From: G963676205 sp964342525
GTDB lineage: Bacteria > Campylobacterota > Campylobacteria > Campylobacterales > Arcobacteraceae
NCBI GenBank assembly: GCA_964342525.1
Contig: CAYFGQ010000007.1
Coordinates: forward strand, 19,573 to 83,572
DNA: 64,000 nucleotides
Direction of reading: 5' to 3'
The notes under the pieces are model-generated. The model did not search any database, was not told where the DNA came from, and worked only from the letters and a program-made list of their open reading frames with translations. Below, piece by piece: positions 8,648 through 16,569 of the stretch (its first letter is position 1; each line of letters begins with the position of its first letter). Both the position numbers and the translations under genes were made by a program.

Positions 8648-10323
8648 TGATGCAAAAATTTGAAAAATTTATATTTGAGATACTAAACTCAAAAACAAAA
8701 AAACTCCTCGTAATCCTTGCAACCCTTGGAGCTTTAATGGGATCAATCATGATGCTACCTACAAAAGTAGTACTAGCAAAAATGCTTCCGGGAAAAAGTG
8801 CAAATACCTTTTCAATCTATGTGGATACACCTACGGGGAGTTCAATAGAACAAACTAAAAGTGTAACTTCATGTGTAACTTCAATTCTAGCAAAAGAAAA
8901 TGAGATCACAGATATAGAGGTATTTTTAGGTCAAGGAGCACCATTAGATTATGCTGGACTAGTAAAAGGTTCAGGTATGAAAATGAGTGAAACAAATGCT
9001 GAGATCGTAGTAAATCTAACAGATAAAGCTGATAGGGATGAAAAATCCTTCATAATGGTTCAAAGACTAAGACCAGAGCTTCAAAAAGGGTGTGAGCCTC
9101 TAGTAAAAGATACAAATATCAAAATGATCGAAATGCCAGCAGGTCCTCCAACCCTAGCATCACTAGTAGTTGAAGTTCATGGAAAAGATAATTCTAAAGT
9201 GATAGCTCTTTCACATGAAGTAGCAAAACTACTAAAAAATACAGATGGCTTAGTAGATATAGATGTAATGGCTGATGAGACATATAAAAAATATGAGCTA
9301 AACCCAATTTCTGAGAAAATATCAAGAAGTGGTTTAACAGTAGAGCAAGTAAAAAATATCCTATATCTAGCATTTGAGGGTATGCAAGTAGCTGTTAAAA
9401 ACCCAAAAGATACAAATGATCAAATAGGTATCTTTTTAGTTTTAGAAGAGGACTCTCAAAAGATATATGATAATACAGCTGAGAGCCTAAGAGCAAAACT
9501 ATCAAGCCTAAATCTTATGAATCAAAAAGGTATGATGATACCTTTAACAGAAGTGGTAGAGATAAAAGCTGTAGACTCAACACCAACTATCATGCACAAA
9601 AACTTATCTACTATGGTAAATGTAGTTGCTGAGACAGATATGGTATCACAAGTATATCCACTACTTGATGCTAGAGCTGAGATGATTGAGTACTTCTCTA
9701 AAAACTATGAAGTAAAAAAAGAGCCGGGTATGTCAACATATATGTTTGATCTACATCTAAAAGACAAAAATACTGGTGAGAGATATCTTCTAAGATGGGA
9801 TGGGGAGATGAAAGTAACTCTAGATACATTTAGAGACCTTGGTGGTGCTTTTATAGCTGCTCTAGTACTTATCTTCTTACTTTTAGTGATCTACTATAAA
9901 AGCTTTGCCATAAGTGGTATCGTACTTGCTGGTAGTTTCTTATCTATCATAGGGGTAATCATAGGACACTGGGTAGCAGATCTTTTCACAGATGAGACAT
10001 TCTTCCTAACAGCAACTTCCCTTATAGGATTTATCGCTCTTATGGGAATAAGCTCAAGAAACTCTTTACTTCTTGTGGACTTTTCAAAACTTCTAATGGA
10101 AGAGGAAAATATGCCAAAAAGAGAAGCTATAGCACATGCAAGTGCAACAAGGGCTAAACCTATCTTTTTGACGGCTATTACTATTATCCTTGGATCTGCT
10201 TTATTGGCATCTGATCCTATTTTTGGTGGACTTGGGGTGGCATTGCTTTCAGGGACTGTTGCGGCTGTGGTGGTTTCGCTTGTGTTTATTCCGGTTTTGA
10301 TGGATAATTCGAAAGCTATATAA
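8647..10323 (+). CDS. RND efflux permease, C-terminal half
   Basis: The 558-residue partner contains the second membrane entry (about 17-40, LLVILATLGALMGSIMMLPT), the second porter loop (SIYVDTPTGSSIEQT; RPELQKG) and TM8-12, including GFIALMGISSRNSLLLVDF and ATRAKPIFLTAITIILG. The two halves together make about 1090 residues, the length of an intact RND permease. The cut falls in the cytoplasmic loop between TM6 and TM7. Each half has its own complete start and stop, and there is no missing or duplicated segment, so this looks like a stable gene split rather than a frameshift. A strong hairpin terminator follows at once. Confidence 0.92.
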   Translation: MMQKFEKFIFEILNSKTKKLLVILATLGALMGSIMMLPTKVVLAKMLPGKSANTFSIYVDTPTGSSIEQTKSVTSCVTSILAKENEITDIEVFLGQGAPLDYAGLVKGSGMKMSETNAEIVVNLTDKADRDEKSFIMVQRLRPELQKGCEPLVKDTNIKMIEMPAGPPTLASLVVEVHGKDNSKVIALSHEVAKLLKNTDGLVDIDVMADETYKKYELNPISEKISRSGLTVEQVKNILYLAFEGMQVAVKNPKDTNDQIGIFLVLEEDSQKIYDNTAESLRAKLSSLNLMNQKGMMIPLTEVVEIKAVDSTPTIMHKNLSTMVNVVAETDMVSQVYPLLDARAEMIEYFSKNYEVKKEPGMSTYMFDLHLKDKNTGERYLLRWDGEMKVTLDTFRDLGGAFIAALVLIFLLLVIYYKSFAISGIVLAGSFLSIIGVIIGHWVADLFTDETFFLTATSLIGFIALMGISSRNSLLLVDFSKLLMEEENMPKREAIAHASATRAKPIFLTAITIILGSALLASDPIFGGLGVALLSGTVAAVVVSLVFIPVLMDNSKAI

Positions 10324-10351
10324 AATAAGTTCAGAAGTCTGAACTTATTTT
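10322..10351 (+). terminator. Intrinsic terminator after the split RND operon
   Basis: A perfect 13-bp stem (AAAATAAGTTCAG, loop AAGT, CTGAACTTATTTT) starts inside the stop codon and runs into a T-rich tail (TCTTTT). Read in reverse it also ends in T residues. Confidence 0.85.
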
Positions 10352-10381
10352 CTTTTAATATTAATAATATTTTAAATCACC

Positions 10382-10387
10382 TATAAT
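10382..10387 (+). promoter_or_regulatory. TATAAT -10 box 7 bases before the start codon (leaderless gene)
   Basis: A consensus TATAAT ends at 10387 and the ATG is at 10394, with only ATTTAA between. Transcription normally begins 6-8 nt after the -10, so the mRNA should start at or next to the ATG. No Shine-Dalgarno sequence is present upstream. The -35 region is T/A-rich without a clear hexamer, as is common in Campylobacterota. Confidence 0.6.
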
Positions 10388-10393
10388 ATTTAA

Positions 10394-11599
10394 ATGAAAC
10401 ACTATCAAGATACTATTACAGGTCAAATTTATGCTTTTGAAGAAAATGTAGATGTTGAAAAACTTATTAAAGAGAAAAGAAACATCCCAGAAACTTTAAC
10501 TAAAGAAATTATAAAGAAACCCAGTGATAAGCATATATGGTATGAAAAAAATTGGATTCATGAAAATGATAAACCATTAGATTACGAAGAACCTATTTCA
10601 GAAATACCATCTTATGATCCAGCATGGATAACTTTTCTTTTTGATCCGCTTGTAATCATTTCAAATAAAGATAATTTCAATATTTCACTTGATAAAATTA
10701 ATAGTAATATATATGATTCTAATATACTTTCAACATTTGTTGCAAAATTAAAAAATTCTGATAAAGATTCTTCCCTTGATATTCTAGTAACTTATGATGG
10801 CTCATTAACTTTACCTATAGATAATAATTATAATACACCAGAGAAAACAATTGATAAATTTAATGAAATAATTGGAGCTTTATTTTTAGGAGGCATACTA
10901 GTAAAACCTATAGATATTACAAGTTTACATCAAGGTTCAATTATTGAAGGTGGAGGATCTAACTTTTCATATATTCCATCAATAAACAATGATTTTAGAT
11001 TAAAATCTCTAAATATATCAGATAGAATAAAACTATCACACCCTAACTATATTAGAATTAATGAATTAATAGAAAATTATAACTTTGGTATATCAATTGT
11101 AAATAAAATAAATTTCTCACCTATTTTTTTAGCTTTAGGATATCACTATTTAAACCAAGGAAAAATTGCTGAATCTTTAAGTAACCTATGGATTGTAGTA
11201 GAGCAATTAACAGATTTCTTATATCAATATAAAATGGATAAAAATACATTAAAACTTTTAAAAAGAGTATTACCTAAAAAACCTAATATTGAAACAAAAC
11301 ATATTACTTTACATGAAATAAAAATAATTAATGAACAAACATTTCAGATTTTAATAAAAAATAGAAGAGAAAGAAACAAACTTTTACACGAAGGGAAAAT
11401 TCCTACTAAAAAAAATATAATTGAACTTTGGAATACATTACTTAATTTACTTGAAATGGCTATAGATGAAAAGCTTACAAAATTACAAGAAAGCACTAAT
11501 CAAATTTTAGCTCATAATATAGAAAGATATGAAAGAAATATAACTCCTAAAAAAACTAATTTTAATCAATGGAAGTTAGATTGTAAAAAACAACCTTGA
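10394..11599 (+). CDS. Orphan HEPN-domain protein
   Basis: The 401-residue protein has three parts. The first ~60 residues (MKHYQDTITGQIYAFEE..., then PSDKHIWYEKNWI) resemble the short N-terminal module seen in many phage tail-associated proteins. The middle (about 70-240) is unrecognised. The C-terminal ~140 residues are helical and carry an R-x4-H motif (RNKLLHEG), the catalytic signature of HEPN ribonucleases, in a setting like ApeA/HEPN-type proteins (LWIVVEQLTDFLYQY; LWNTLLNLLEMAIDEKL). Base composition is more AT-rich than the preceding pump, suggesting transfer. RNase or defence activity is inference; no antitoxin partner is adjacent. Confidence 0.65.
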   Translation: MKHYQDTITGQIYAFEENVDVEKLIKEKRNIPETLTKEIIKKPSDKHIWYEKNWIHENDKPLDYEEPISEIPSYDPAWITFLFDPLVIISNKDNFNISLDKINSNIYDSNILSTFVAKLKNSDKDSSLDILVTYDGSLTLPIDNNYNTPEKTIDKFNEIIGALFLGGILVKPIDITSLHQGSIIEGGGSNFSYIPSINNDFRLKSLNISDRIKLSHPNYIRINELIENYNFGISIVNKINFSPIFLALGYHYLNQGKIAESLSNLWIVVEQLTDFLYQYKMDKNTLKLLKRVLPKKPNIETKHITLHEIKIINEQTFQILIKNRRERNKLLHEGKIPTKKNIIELWNTLLNLLEMAIDEKLTKLQESTNQILAHNIERYERNITPKKTNFNQWKLDCKKQP

Positions 11600-11725
11600 C
11601 AAAATAAATTGAGAGTGCGTATAGTTACATCACTTTGATTCCTCTCCCTTTTTCGACCGGGAAAAAGTGAAAAGGAATCGAAGTGAAATGTTGATCACTA
11701 ACACTCTAGTAATCTTGTCTTGGTT
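11592..11725. repeat. 134-bp imperfect palindrome (MITE-like or structured element)
   Basis: The left arm starts AACCTTGACAA and the right arm ends TTGTCTTGGTT. Further in, AGAGTG (11612-11617) pairs with CACTCT (11702-11707), CACTTTGATTCCT (11631-11643) pairs with AGGAATCGAAGTG, and CTTTTTC pairs with GGAAAAAG around a GACCG-like tip near 11656-11660. The arms pair across the whole length with small bulges. It overlaps the last codons of the HEPN gene. There is no coding potential inside. A folded RNA, a terminator or a mobile miniature element are all possible. Confidence 0.7.
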
Positions 11726-11851
11726 AAAATTTATTATAGCAAAGCACTTAAAAATCTCCAAACAAACTAACAATTCCTCAAATATATAATCCAATTCTAC
11801 AATTCATAGAATCAAAGCAAAGCTATCCCAAAAGATAGCCCTACCCACCCA

Positions 11852-12427
11852 TTAAAAAAACTTACTCTTAAAAGTTTTCTCACTCTGCATTTTCTCTTTA
11901 GCAAAAAACTTATACATATCCTCAAAACACTCTTTATTCATACCTAAAGTATATTTTCTTTCGTATCCCTCTCCATATTGAGTACCAAAAGATTGAGCTA
12001 TAAAATAATTATAATTATACTTTCTTTCAATTTCATCACCGCTATAAGAATCAGAATAAGATTTTACACATCTATAAAAGTCTAACTCATTTACATTTTC
12101 TATTTCACAATCATTTTTATATCTATTCATTAAATCTTCTTTAGCAGAATTAGTAAAATAATAACCTGCCTTTAATTCAACCTCACTCGATACTATAAAT
12201 TTACAGATATTATCAGATTCATAAATATTAAATTTTCCACCTACTGCACCCATAGTATCTACATCAAAACCTCTTTTTTTATTAGTTGCTAATTTTACAT
12301 TTTCAATTTCATATTTATCTATCTTTAGTTGTTTTGTTACATCATTATATTGAGGCTTTAAGCTTGGAACACAACCACTAAAGATAAAAAGAGAAGTGGC
12401 TAAAACTCCCATTGTAAGAATTCTCAT
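11852..12427 (-). CDS. Putative lipoprotein of unknown function
   Basis: The 191-residue protein has a lipoprotein signal with a lipobox (MRILTMGVLATSLFIFSGC, Cys19). The rest is polar, without recognised domains; it has cysteines in NICKF, NDCEIEN, YRCVK and NKECFED that could form disulfides in the periplasm. The start is supported by AAGGAAATAA directly upstream of the ATG. It stands alone between the palindrome and the divergent yajQ gene. I do not recognise the family. Confidence 0.75.
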   Translation of the reverse strand: MRILTMGVLATSLFIFSGCVPSLKPQYNDVTKQLKIDKYEIENVKLATNKKRGFDVDTMGAVGGKFNIYESDNICKFIVSSEVELKAGYYFTNSAKEDLMNRYKNDCEIENVNELDFYRCVKSYSDSYSGDEIERKYNYNYFIAQSFGTQYGEGYERKYTLGMNKECFEDMYKFFAKEKMQSEKTFKSKFF

Positions 12428-12509
12428 TTATTTCCTTTTTATTTTTGTTTATTATATCTATAAAGATGTATTATTTGTGTCACTTTTGGTCTCTTAATTA
12501 ATAATTCCC

Positions 12510-12515
12510 TATAAT
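12510..12515 (+). promoter_or_regulatory. TATAAT -10 box of yajQ
   Basis: Consensus hexamer 29 nt before the yajQ ATG, with TAGGATAT as ribosome site in between. No good -35 is visible. Confidence 0.5.
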
Positions 12516-12544
12516 ACATAAAATAAATTTCATAGGATATATAA

Positions 12545-13042
12545 ATGGCAAAAGAACACCAATTTGATATTTCAGCAAAACTAGATATGCAAGAGATGAA
12601 AAATGCTGTAATACAAGCACAAAAAGAGATAGACAATAGATACGACTTTAAAGGACTTACAAAAGAGATAGACTTCAACCAAGGAGCAAAAACTATCACA
12701 CTTACAACATCAAGTGATAATAAAATAGAAGCAATGTACGCAATCCTAATCTCTAAAATGAATAAAAGAGGAATCTCTATCAATTCACTAGAAGAATTAA
12801 GAAGTGAAGACAGCTCAGGGGCAAATAGAAGATATGTATATGGAATCGTAGATTCTATCAAACAAGATGAAGCAAAAACAATCCAAGTAGAGATAAAAAA
12901 ACTAAAACTAAAAGTAAAAGCAGTAAATCAAGGGGATGAGATAAGAGTATCTGGGAAAAATATCGATGACCTTCAAGCTGTTATGAGACACCTTAGAAGC
13001 CTAGATTTTAAATCACCACTAGTATTTGATAACTTTAAATAA
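12545..13042 (+). CDS. yajQ: YajQ family nucleotide/RNA-binding protein
   Basis: The 165-residue protein has the full family length and the conserved blocks: MAKEHQFDISAKLDMQEMKNA, NRYDFKGLTKEID and the C-terminal RVSGKNIDDLQAVMRHLR followed by the hydrophobic end LDFKSPLVFDNFK. The fold is a duplicated RRM-like domain. Members bind nucleotides and RNA, and in Xanthomonas a homologue binds cyclic di-GMP. That role would suit the many GGDEF proteins in this window, but is inference. It is a single-gene unit with its own promoter. Confidence 0.95.
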   Translation: MAKEHQFDISAKLDMQEMKNAVIQAQKEIDNRYDFKGLTKEIDFNQGAKTITLTTSSDNKIEAMYAILISKMNKRGISINSLEELRSEDSSGANRRYVYGIVDSIKQDEAKTIQVEIKKLKLKVKAVNQGDEIRVSGKNIDDLQAVMRHLRSLDFKSPLVFDNFK

Positions 13043-13050
13043 AAACTTCA

Positions 13051-13082
13051 TAGAAGTACCTCAGCTATACAAGGTACTTCTA
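13051..13082. terminator. Hairpin between yajQ and the receiver gene
   Basis: Arms TAGAAGTACC and GGTACTTCTA (10 bp, perfect) enclose a 12-nt loop between two convergent genes. The T tract is better on the minus strand (GAAGTTTTTA), so it may serve both directions. Confidence 0.55.
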
Positions 13083-13088
13083 AAAAGC

Positions 13089-13448
13089 TTAATTCTCAAT
13101 CAATTCAGCAATCTTAGATTCAATCTCAGTTAAATTTTTAAAAGGCTTTTTTATATAGTGTTTAGCTCCATATTTATGAGCTTCAAGAGCTTTATCCATA
13201 GAATCAAATGCTGTCATCATTACTACTTTTGTTTGATCTTGTTTATCTCTTAACTTTTTTAAAAACTCTAATCCAGTCATTTGGGGCATCATAATATCAC
13301 AAAGTACAATATCATAGTCATTTTCCAATACACTTTCAAATGCATGAATAGGGTTTTGAAATATTGTTACATCGTATTGAAATTCTAAAAACTCATTTAA
13401 TACATCTAAAATATTACGTTCATCATCAACTATTGCTACTTTATACAT
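13089..13448 (-). CDS. Single-domain response regulator
   Basis: The 119-residue protein consists of a receiver domain only: VAIVDDERNILDVL with the acidic pair, acceptor aspartate in VLCDIMMPQMTG (about D53), threonine in VMMTAFDS and lysine in YIKKPF. It is the last gene of a minus-strand set: PAS protein, soluble MCP, receiver, with 8 nt between MCP and receiver. A stand-alone receiver of this type is likely an adaptor of chemosensory signalling, either CheY-like or a phosphate sink; it is not the canonical CheY by neighbourhood. Confidence 0.9.
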   Translation of the reverse strand: MYKVAIVDDERNILDVLNEFLEFQYDVTIFQNPIHAFESVLENDYDIVLCDIMMPQMTGLEFLKKLRDKQDQTKVVMMTAFDSMDKALEAHKYGAKHYIKKPFKNLTEIESKIAELIEN

Positions 13449-13456
13449 TTTATCTC

Positions 13457-14755
13457 CTAATCTAATTTCTTAACACTAAATAGTGATTCTATTATCTCAT
13501 CTGGTGTTGAAGTTGCTTCTTTCCCATCAAAGTTTACATCTTTATTAGCATTTACTAGTTTTGCTGCCACATTAAAAGATTGAATCGATATCTCATTTAC
13601 TAGTTTGATAGCTTCTGAGTTTGATTGGGTCTCTTCATCTATTTTTTTGATGGATTCACTTATGATCTCTATATTTGATTTTTGTTCTTGAGAGGCATGT
13701 ACTATCTCATCAAGTCTTGTAATTGTTGCATCGATATTTTCATTTAAAAGATGAAACTCTTCCCCCATAGCTATAGCAGAGTTTTTACCTTGGTTTGTTT
13801 GAAGTTTTAAATTATCCATAAGGTCTTGGATAGTTTGGGCTGACTCAGCACTTTTATTAGCTAGATTTCTAACCTCTCCTGCAACCACTGCAAAACCTCT
13901 TCCTGCTTCACCTGCTGTAGCTGCTTCTACTGCAGCATTTAAAGATAAGATATTTGTTTGAAATGCTATTTGGGATATCACTCTTATGGCATCATTTACA
14001 AGTTGAGTTGAGTTATCTATCTGCTCCATAGTTGTTTTTGTCTCTTCTATCATTGATAAACTTTTTGATGCAGATTCTTCAAGTACTTTACCTGAACTAT
14101 ATATCTCTTCTGTTGTTTTTGTATTTGTATGGATACTTCTAGATATGCTATCTATGGATTCAACTGTCTCTTTTACTGAAGATGTTTGTAATTCTGTTGA
14201 TTTATTAAGTTTTGAAACTTCCCTTTGAAGGATATCTGATTGGTGTTCCATAGTCATACCTATTTTGTATGCTTGTAAAACCCTTGAAGTGATCGCACCT
14301 TGAAGTTCATTTATCCCTTCTAGAAGCTCTTTAAACTGACCACCCCTAAATATATTTACATCAACTTTATCCCTATAATCATTTTGTCTATATTTATCCA
14401 ATATCTCTACAACTTTTTCTAAAGAGCTATGGATAGTCTCCACCGCTTCATTGATACTATAAGAGATATAGTTTATCTTATCATCGCTGGATTTTAAAGT
14501 AACATAATCATCTGTATATCCATCGGAGAGCTTTTCACATACAAGCATAATCTCACCAAAAACCCTAAGATCATCCCTCTTTTTTTCAGATATAAGATTT
14601 GCGATGGAGAGTATTTTTGATTCTACTCTTTGTAGATTTTTATCTCTTGCACTCTCTTGCATACTTAAAGAGTTTCTTTCATCTTTTATAAACTCTTCTA
14701 GTTTATCAAGTTCAGCTAGTAGATTATCTGTGTCATTTTTTTTTGAGGAAAACAT
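13457..14755 (-). CDS. Soluble methyl-accepting chemotaxis protein
   Basis: The 432-residue protein has no membrane segment or periplasmic domain. An N-terminal coiled coil (1-45) is followed by a HAMP-like/helical region (about 55-165). The signalling domain contains the highly conserved tip IAFQTNILSLNAAVEAATAGEAGRGFAVVAGEVRNLA, given here only as its family hallmark between about 265 and 300. The C-terminus lacks a methyltransferase docking pentapeptide. Its start overlaps the stop of the PAS gene by one base, so the two are translationally coupled, which strongly suggests a bipartite receptor. Confidence 0.93.
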   Translation of the reverse strand: MFSSKKNDTDNLLAELDKLEEFIKDERNSLSMQESARDKNLQRVESKILSIANLISEKKRDDLRVFGEIMLVCEKLSDGYTDDYVTLKSSDDKINYISYSINEAVETIHSSLEKVVEILDKYRQNDYRDKVDVNIFRGGQFKELLEGINELQGAITSRVLQAYKIGMTMEHQSDILQREVSKLNKSTELQTSSVKETVESIDSISRSIHTNTKTTEEIYSSGKVLEESASKSLSMIEETKTTMEQIDNSTQLVNDAIRVISQIAFQTNILSLNAAVEAATAGEAGRGFAVVAGEVRNLANKSAESAQTIQDLMDNLKLQTNQGKNSAIAMGEEFHLLNENIDATITRLDEIVHASQEQKSNIEIISESIKKIDEETQSNSEAIKLVNEISIQSFNVAAKLVNANKDVNFDGKEATSTPDEIIESLFSVKKLD

Positions 14756-15147
14756 TATTCTTTCTCCTTTAATTGTTTATATAAAGGTATCACACTTTGT
14801 ACTTCCTCTTTTGTAGGTTTTCTTCTAACAGATATAAGTGTTTTTGTACCATCTCTTTTTGTTACGGGATAAGCTGTGGCATTTACCCAATAATAATCTC
14901 CACTTTTAGTTCTATTTTTAACTATACCATTCCAAGTTTCACCCCTTTGGATAGTGTCCCATAAACCCTTAAAAGCTACCTTTGGCATATCTGAATGTCT
15001 TACTAAATTGTGAGGTTGACCTATTAATTCATCTTTTGTATAGCCTGCGATTTTACAAAAGTCTTTATTTGCATAGATTATATTACCTTTTAGATCAGTT
15101 TCAGAGACTATCATTGTAGATTTTTCTAAAAAAACTTCCTTTGCCAT
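14755..15147 (-). CDS. CetB/Aer-like PAS redox-sensing protein
   Basis: The protein is a single 130-residue PAS domain. It reads TDLKGNIIYANKDFCKIAGY, then QPHNLVRHSDMPKVAFKGLW and WNGIVKNRTKSGDYYWVNAT, the motif set of FAD-binding Aer PAS domains. CetB of Campylobacter has the same form and acts with the chemoreceptor CetA in energy taxis. Here the partner would be the downstream soluble MCP. AAGGGGATACT stands before the ATG. FAD binding is inferred from the motif, not seen. Confidence 0.88.
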   Translation of the reverse strand: MAKEVFLEKSTMIVSETDLKGNIIYANKDFCKIAGYTKDELIGQPHNLVRHSDMPKVAFKGLWDTIQRGETWNGIVKNRTKSGDYYWVNATAYPVTKRDGTKTLISVRRKPTKEEVQSVIPLYKQLKEKE

Positions 15148-15232
15148 AGTATCCCCTTTTTCTATATGAAAATTATTTTATTTAAACTTACTTTTAAACT
15201 ACATTAAAATTACATCAGATAACATCTTCTAA

Positions 15233-16378
15233 TCACTTAGGTAATGTTACTTCAAATACAGCTCCCCTATCATTATTATATGCTTTTATTTCACCTTCAT
15301 TATCTTCAACAATCTTCTTAGCAAAGCTCAAACCTATACCCATACCAGAGGATTCTTTATTAGTTTCAAAGGGTACAAATATCTTATCAATTATCGATTC
15401 TTTAATACCTCCAGCATTATCAATAAATGTCACTTTTATACTTTGTTCATCATCTTCTATAAAAATTTCAAAATCCCTATCTTCAAACTCTTCTATCTTT
15501 GATAATTCATCTAGCGCGTTATTTATTATGATAATCCAAACTTGCTCTATTCTTTGTTTTTGAATATTTGCTTCAAGTTGATATTTATTTTTATCCATAT
15601 TCATCTCAAAAAATTCATTATTTATTTTTATTTTTGTGATATGTTTAGCTCTATTGTAAGCTACGATACAAGCTATAAGTACTGTTTCATAAATATTTGA
15701 CTTAGTAAAATCTTCATTTGCTTTTACAGCTACTTCTTTCATAGAATCCACAATATTTACAAGCCTATCTATGCCATCATCAACTCTTATATATTGTTTT
15801 TCCCATATCTCTCTTATCCTAGCATCTCCCATCATTCCTACTGCCCTATTCATAATCTCTATGGAGCCTTTTATATATGTAAGTGGGGTATTTATCTCAT
15901 GGGTTAGTCCAGCTGCAAGTTGACCAATGGCAGAAAACTTAGCACCCATTAATAACTTCTCTTGTACTTCTTTTTCTTTATCAGCTAATTTCTTTTTTAA
16001 AATGGTAGGTTCTAGTGCTTTTTTTATAGTTTTTATCAGCTCATTTATTGATATGGGTTTGATAAGATATGCATCTATACCAATATCTATGGATTGATGT
16101 AAAAAAGCATTATCATTATGTGTAGACGTGATTATAATAGGTATATTTGGATTTATAGCCTTTATCTCTTCAGACATACTTAGACCATCCATCACGGGCA
16201 TTGTAATATCACTAATAATTAAATCTATTTTTTGATGATTGTCTTTAAAAAATTCTAAACCCAATTCACCATTTTCTTTAGTATATACTTCGTTAAATAA
16301 GCCCTCTAATGTTCTTTTCATAATAATAACAAACTCTTCTGTATCCTCTACAAATAGGACATTAAACTCTTTTAACAT
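15233..16378 (-). CDS. REC-histidine kinase, paralogue 1
   Basis: The 381-residue protein has an N-terminal receiver (VLFVEDTEEFV; acceptor in LIISDITMPVMDG at about D56; LIKPIS). A linker coiled coil (115-150) leads to HisKA (IGQLAAGLTHEINTPLTYIKGSIE) and HATPase (WIIIINNALDEL, DNAGGIKESI, GMGIGLSFA). There are no membrane segments. It has the same length and domain plan as the gene immediately upstream (16570-17715), and roughly half the residues match, so the two are tandem paralogues. Input and output partners are not encoded beside them. Confidence 0.92.
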   Translation of the reverse strand: MLKEFNVLFVEDTEEFVIIMKRTLEGLFNEVYTKENGELGLEFFKDNHQKIDLIISDITMPVMDGLSMSEEIKAINPNIPIIITSTHNDNAFLHQSIDIGIDAYLIKPISINELIKTIKKALEPTILKKKLADKEKEVQEKLLMGAKFSAIGQLAAGLTHEINTPLTYIKGSIEIMNRAVGMMGDARIREIWEKQYIRVDDGIDRLVNIVDSMKEVAVKANEDFTKSNIYETVLIACIVAYNRAKHITKIKINNEFFEMNMDKNKYQLEANIQKQRIEQVWIIIINNALDELSKIEEFEDRDFEIFIEDDEQSIKVTFIDNAGGIKESIIDKIFVPFETNKESSGMGIGLSFAKKIVEDNEGEIKAYNNDRGAVFEVTLPK

Positions 16379-16569
16379 ACTTTTTATACCTTTTAATAAA
16401 GATTGATAATCATTGTAACCTTTATATAGTTAAATATCTCCATTAAAAAGTATATATTTTACTAAATTTTTTTATTAATTTTTCAAAAAATAATTTTTTT
16501 AAATATAAACAGAAAAGTTAAATTGTGAGAATAAAATAAGATAGAGAGAAATATAAGCCTTCCAAGTTT

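Noticed and set aside
7046..10323. Frameshifted single RND gene
   Set aside because: The junction is TAATG with a complete stop and start and no duplicated or lost residues; a natural split is simpler.
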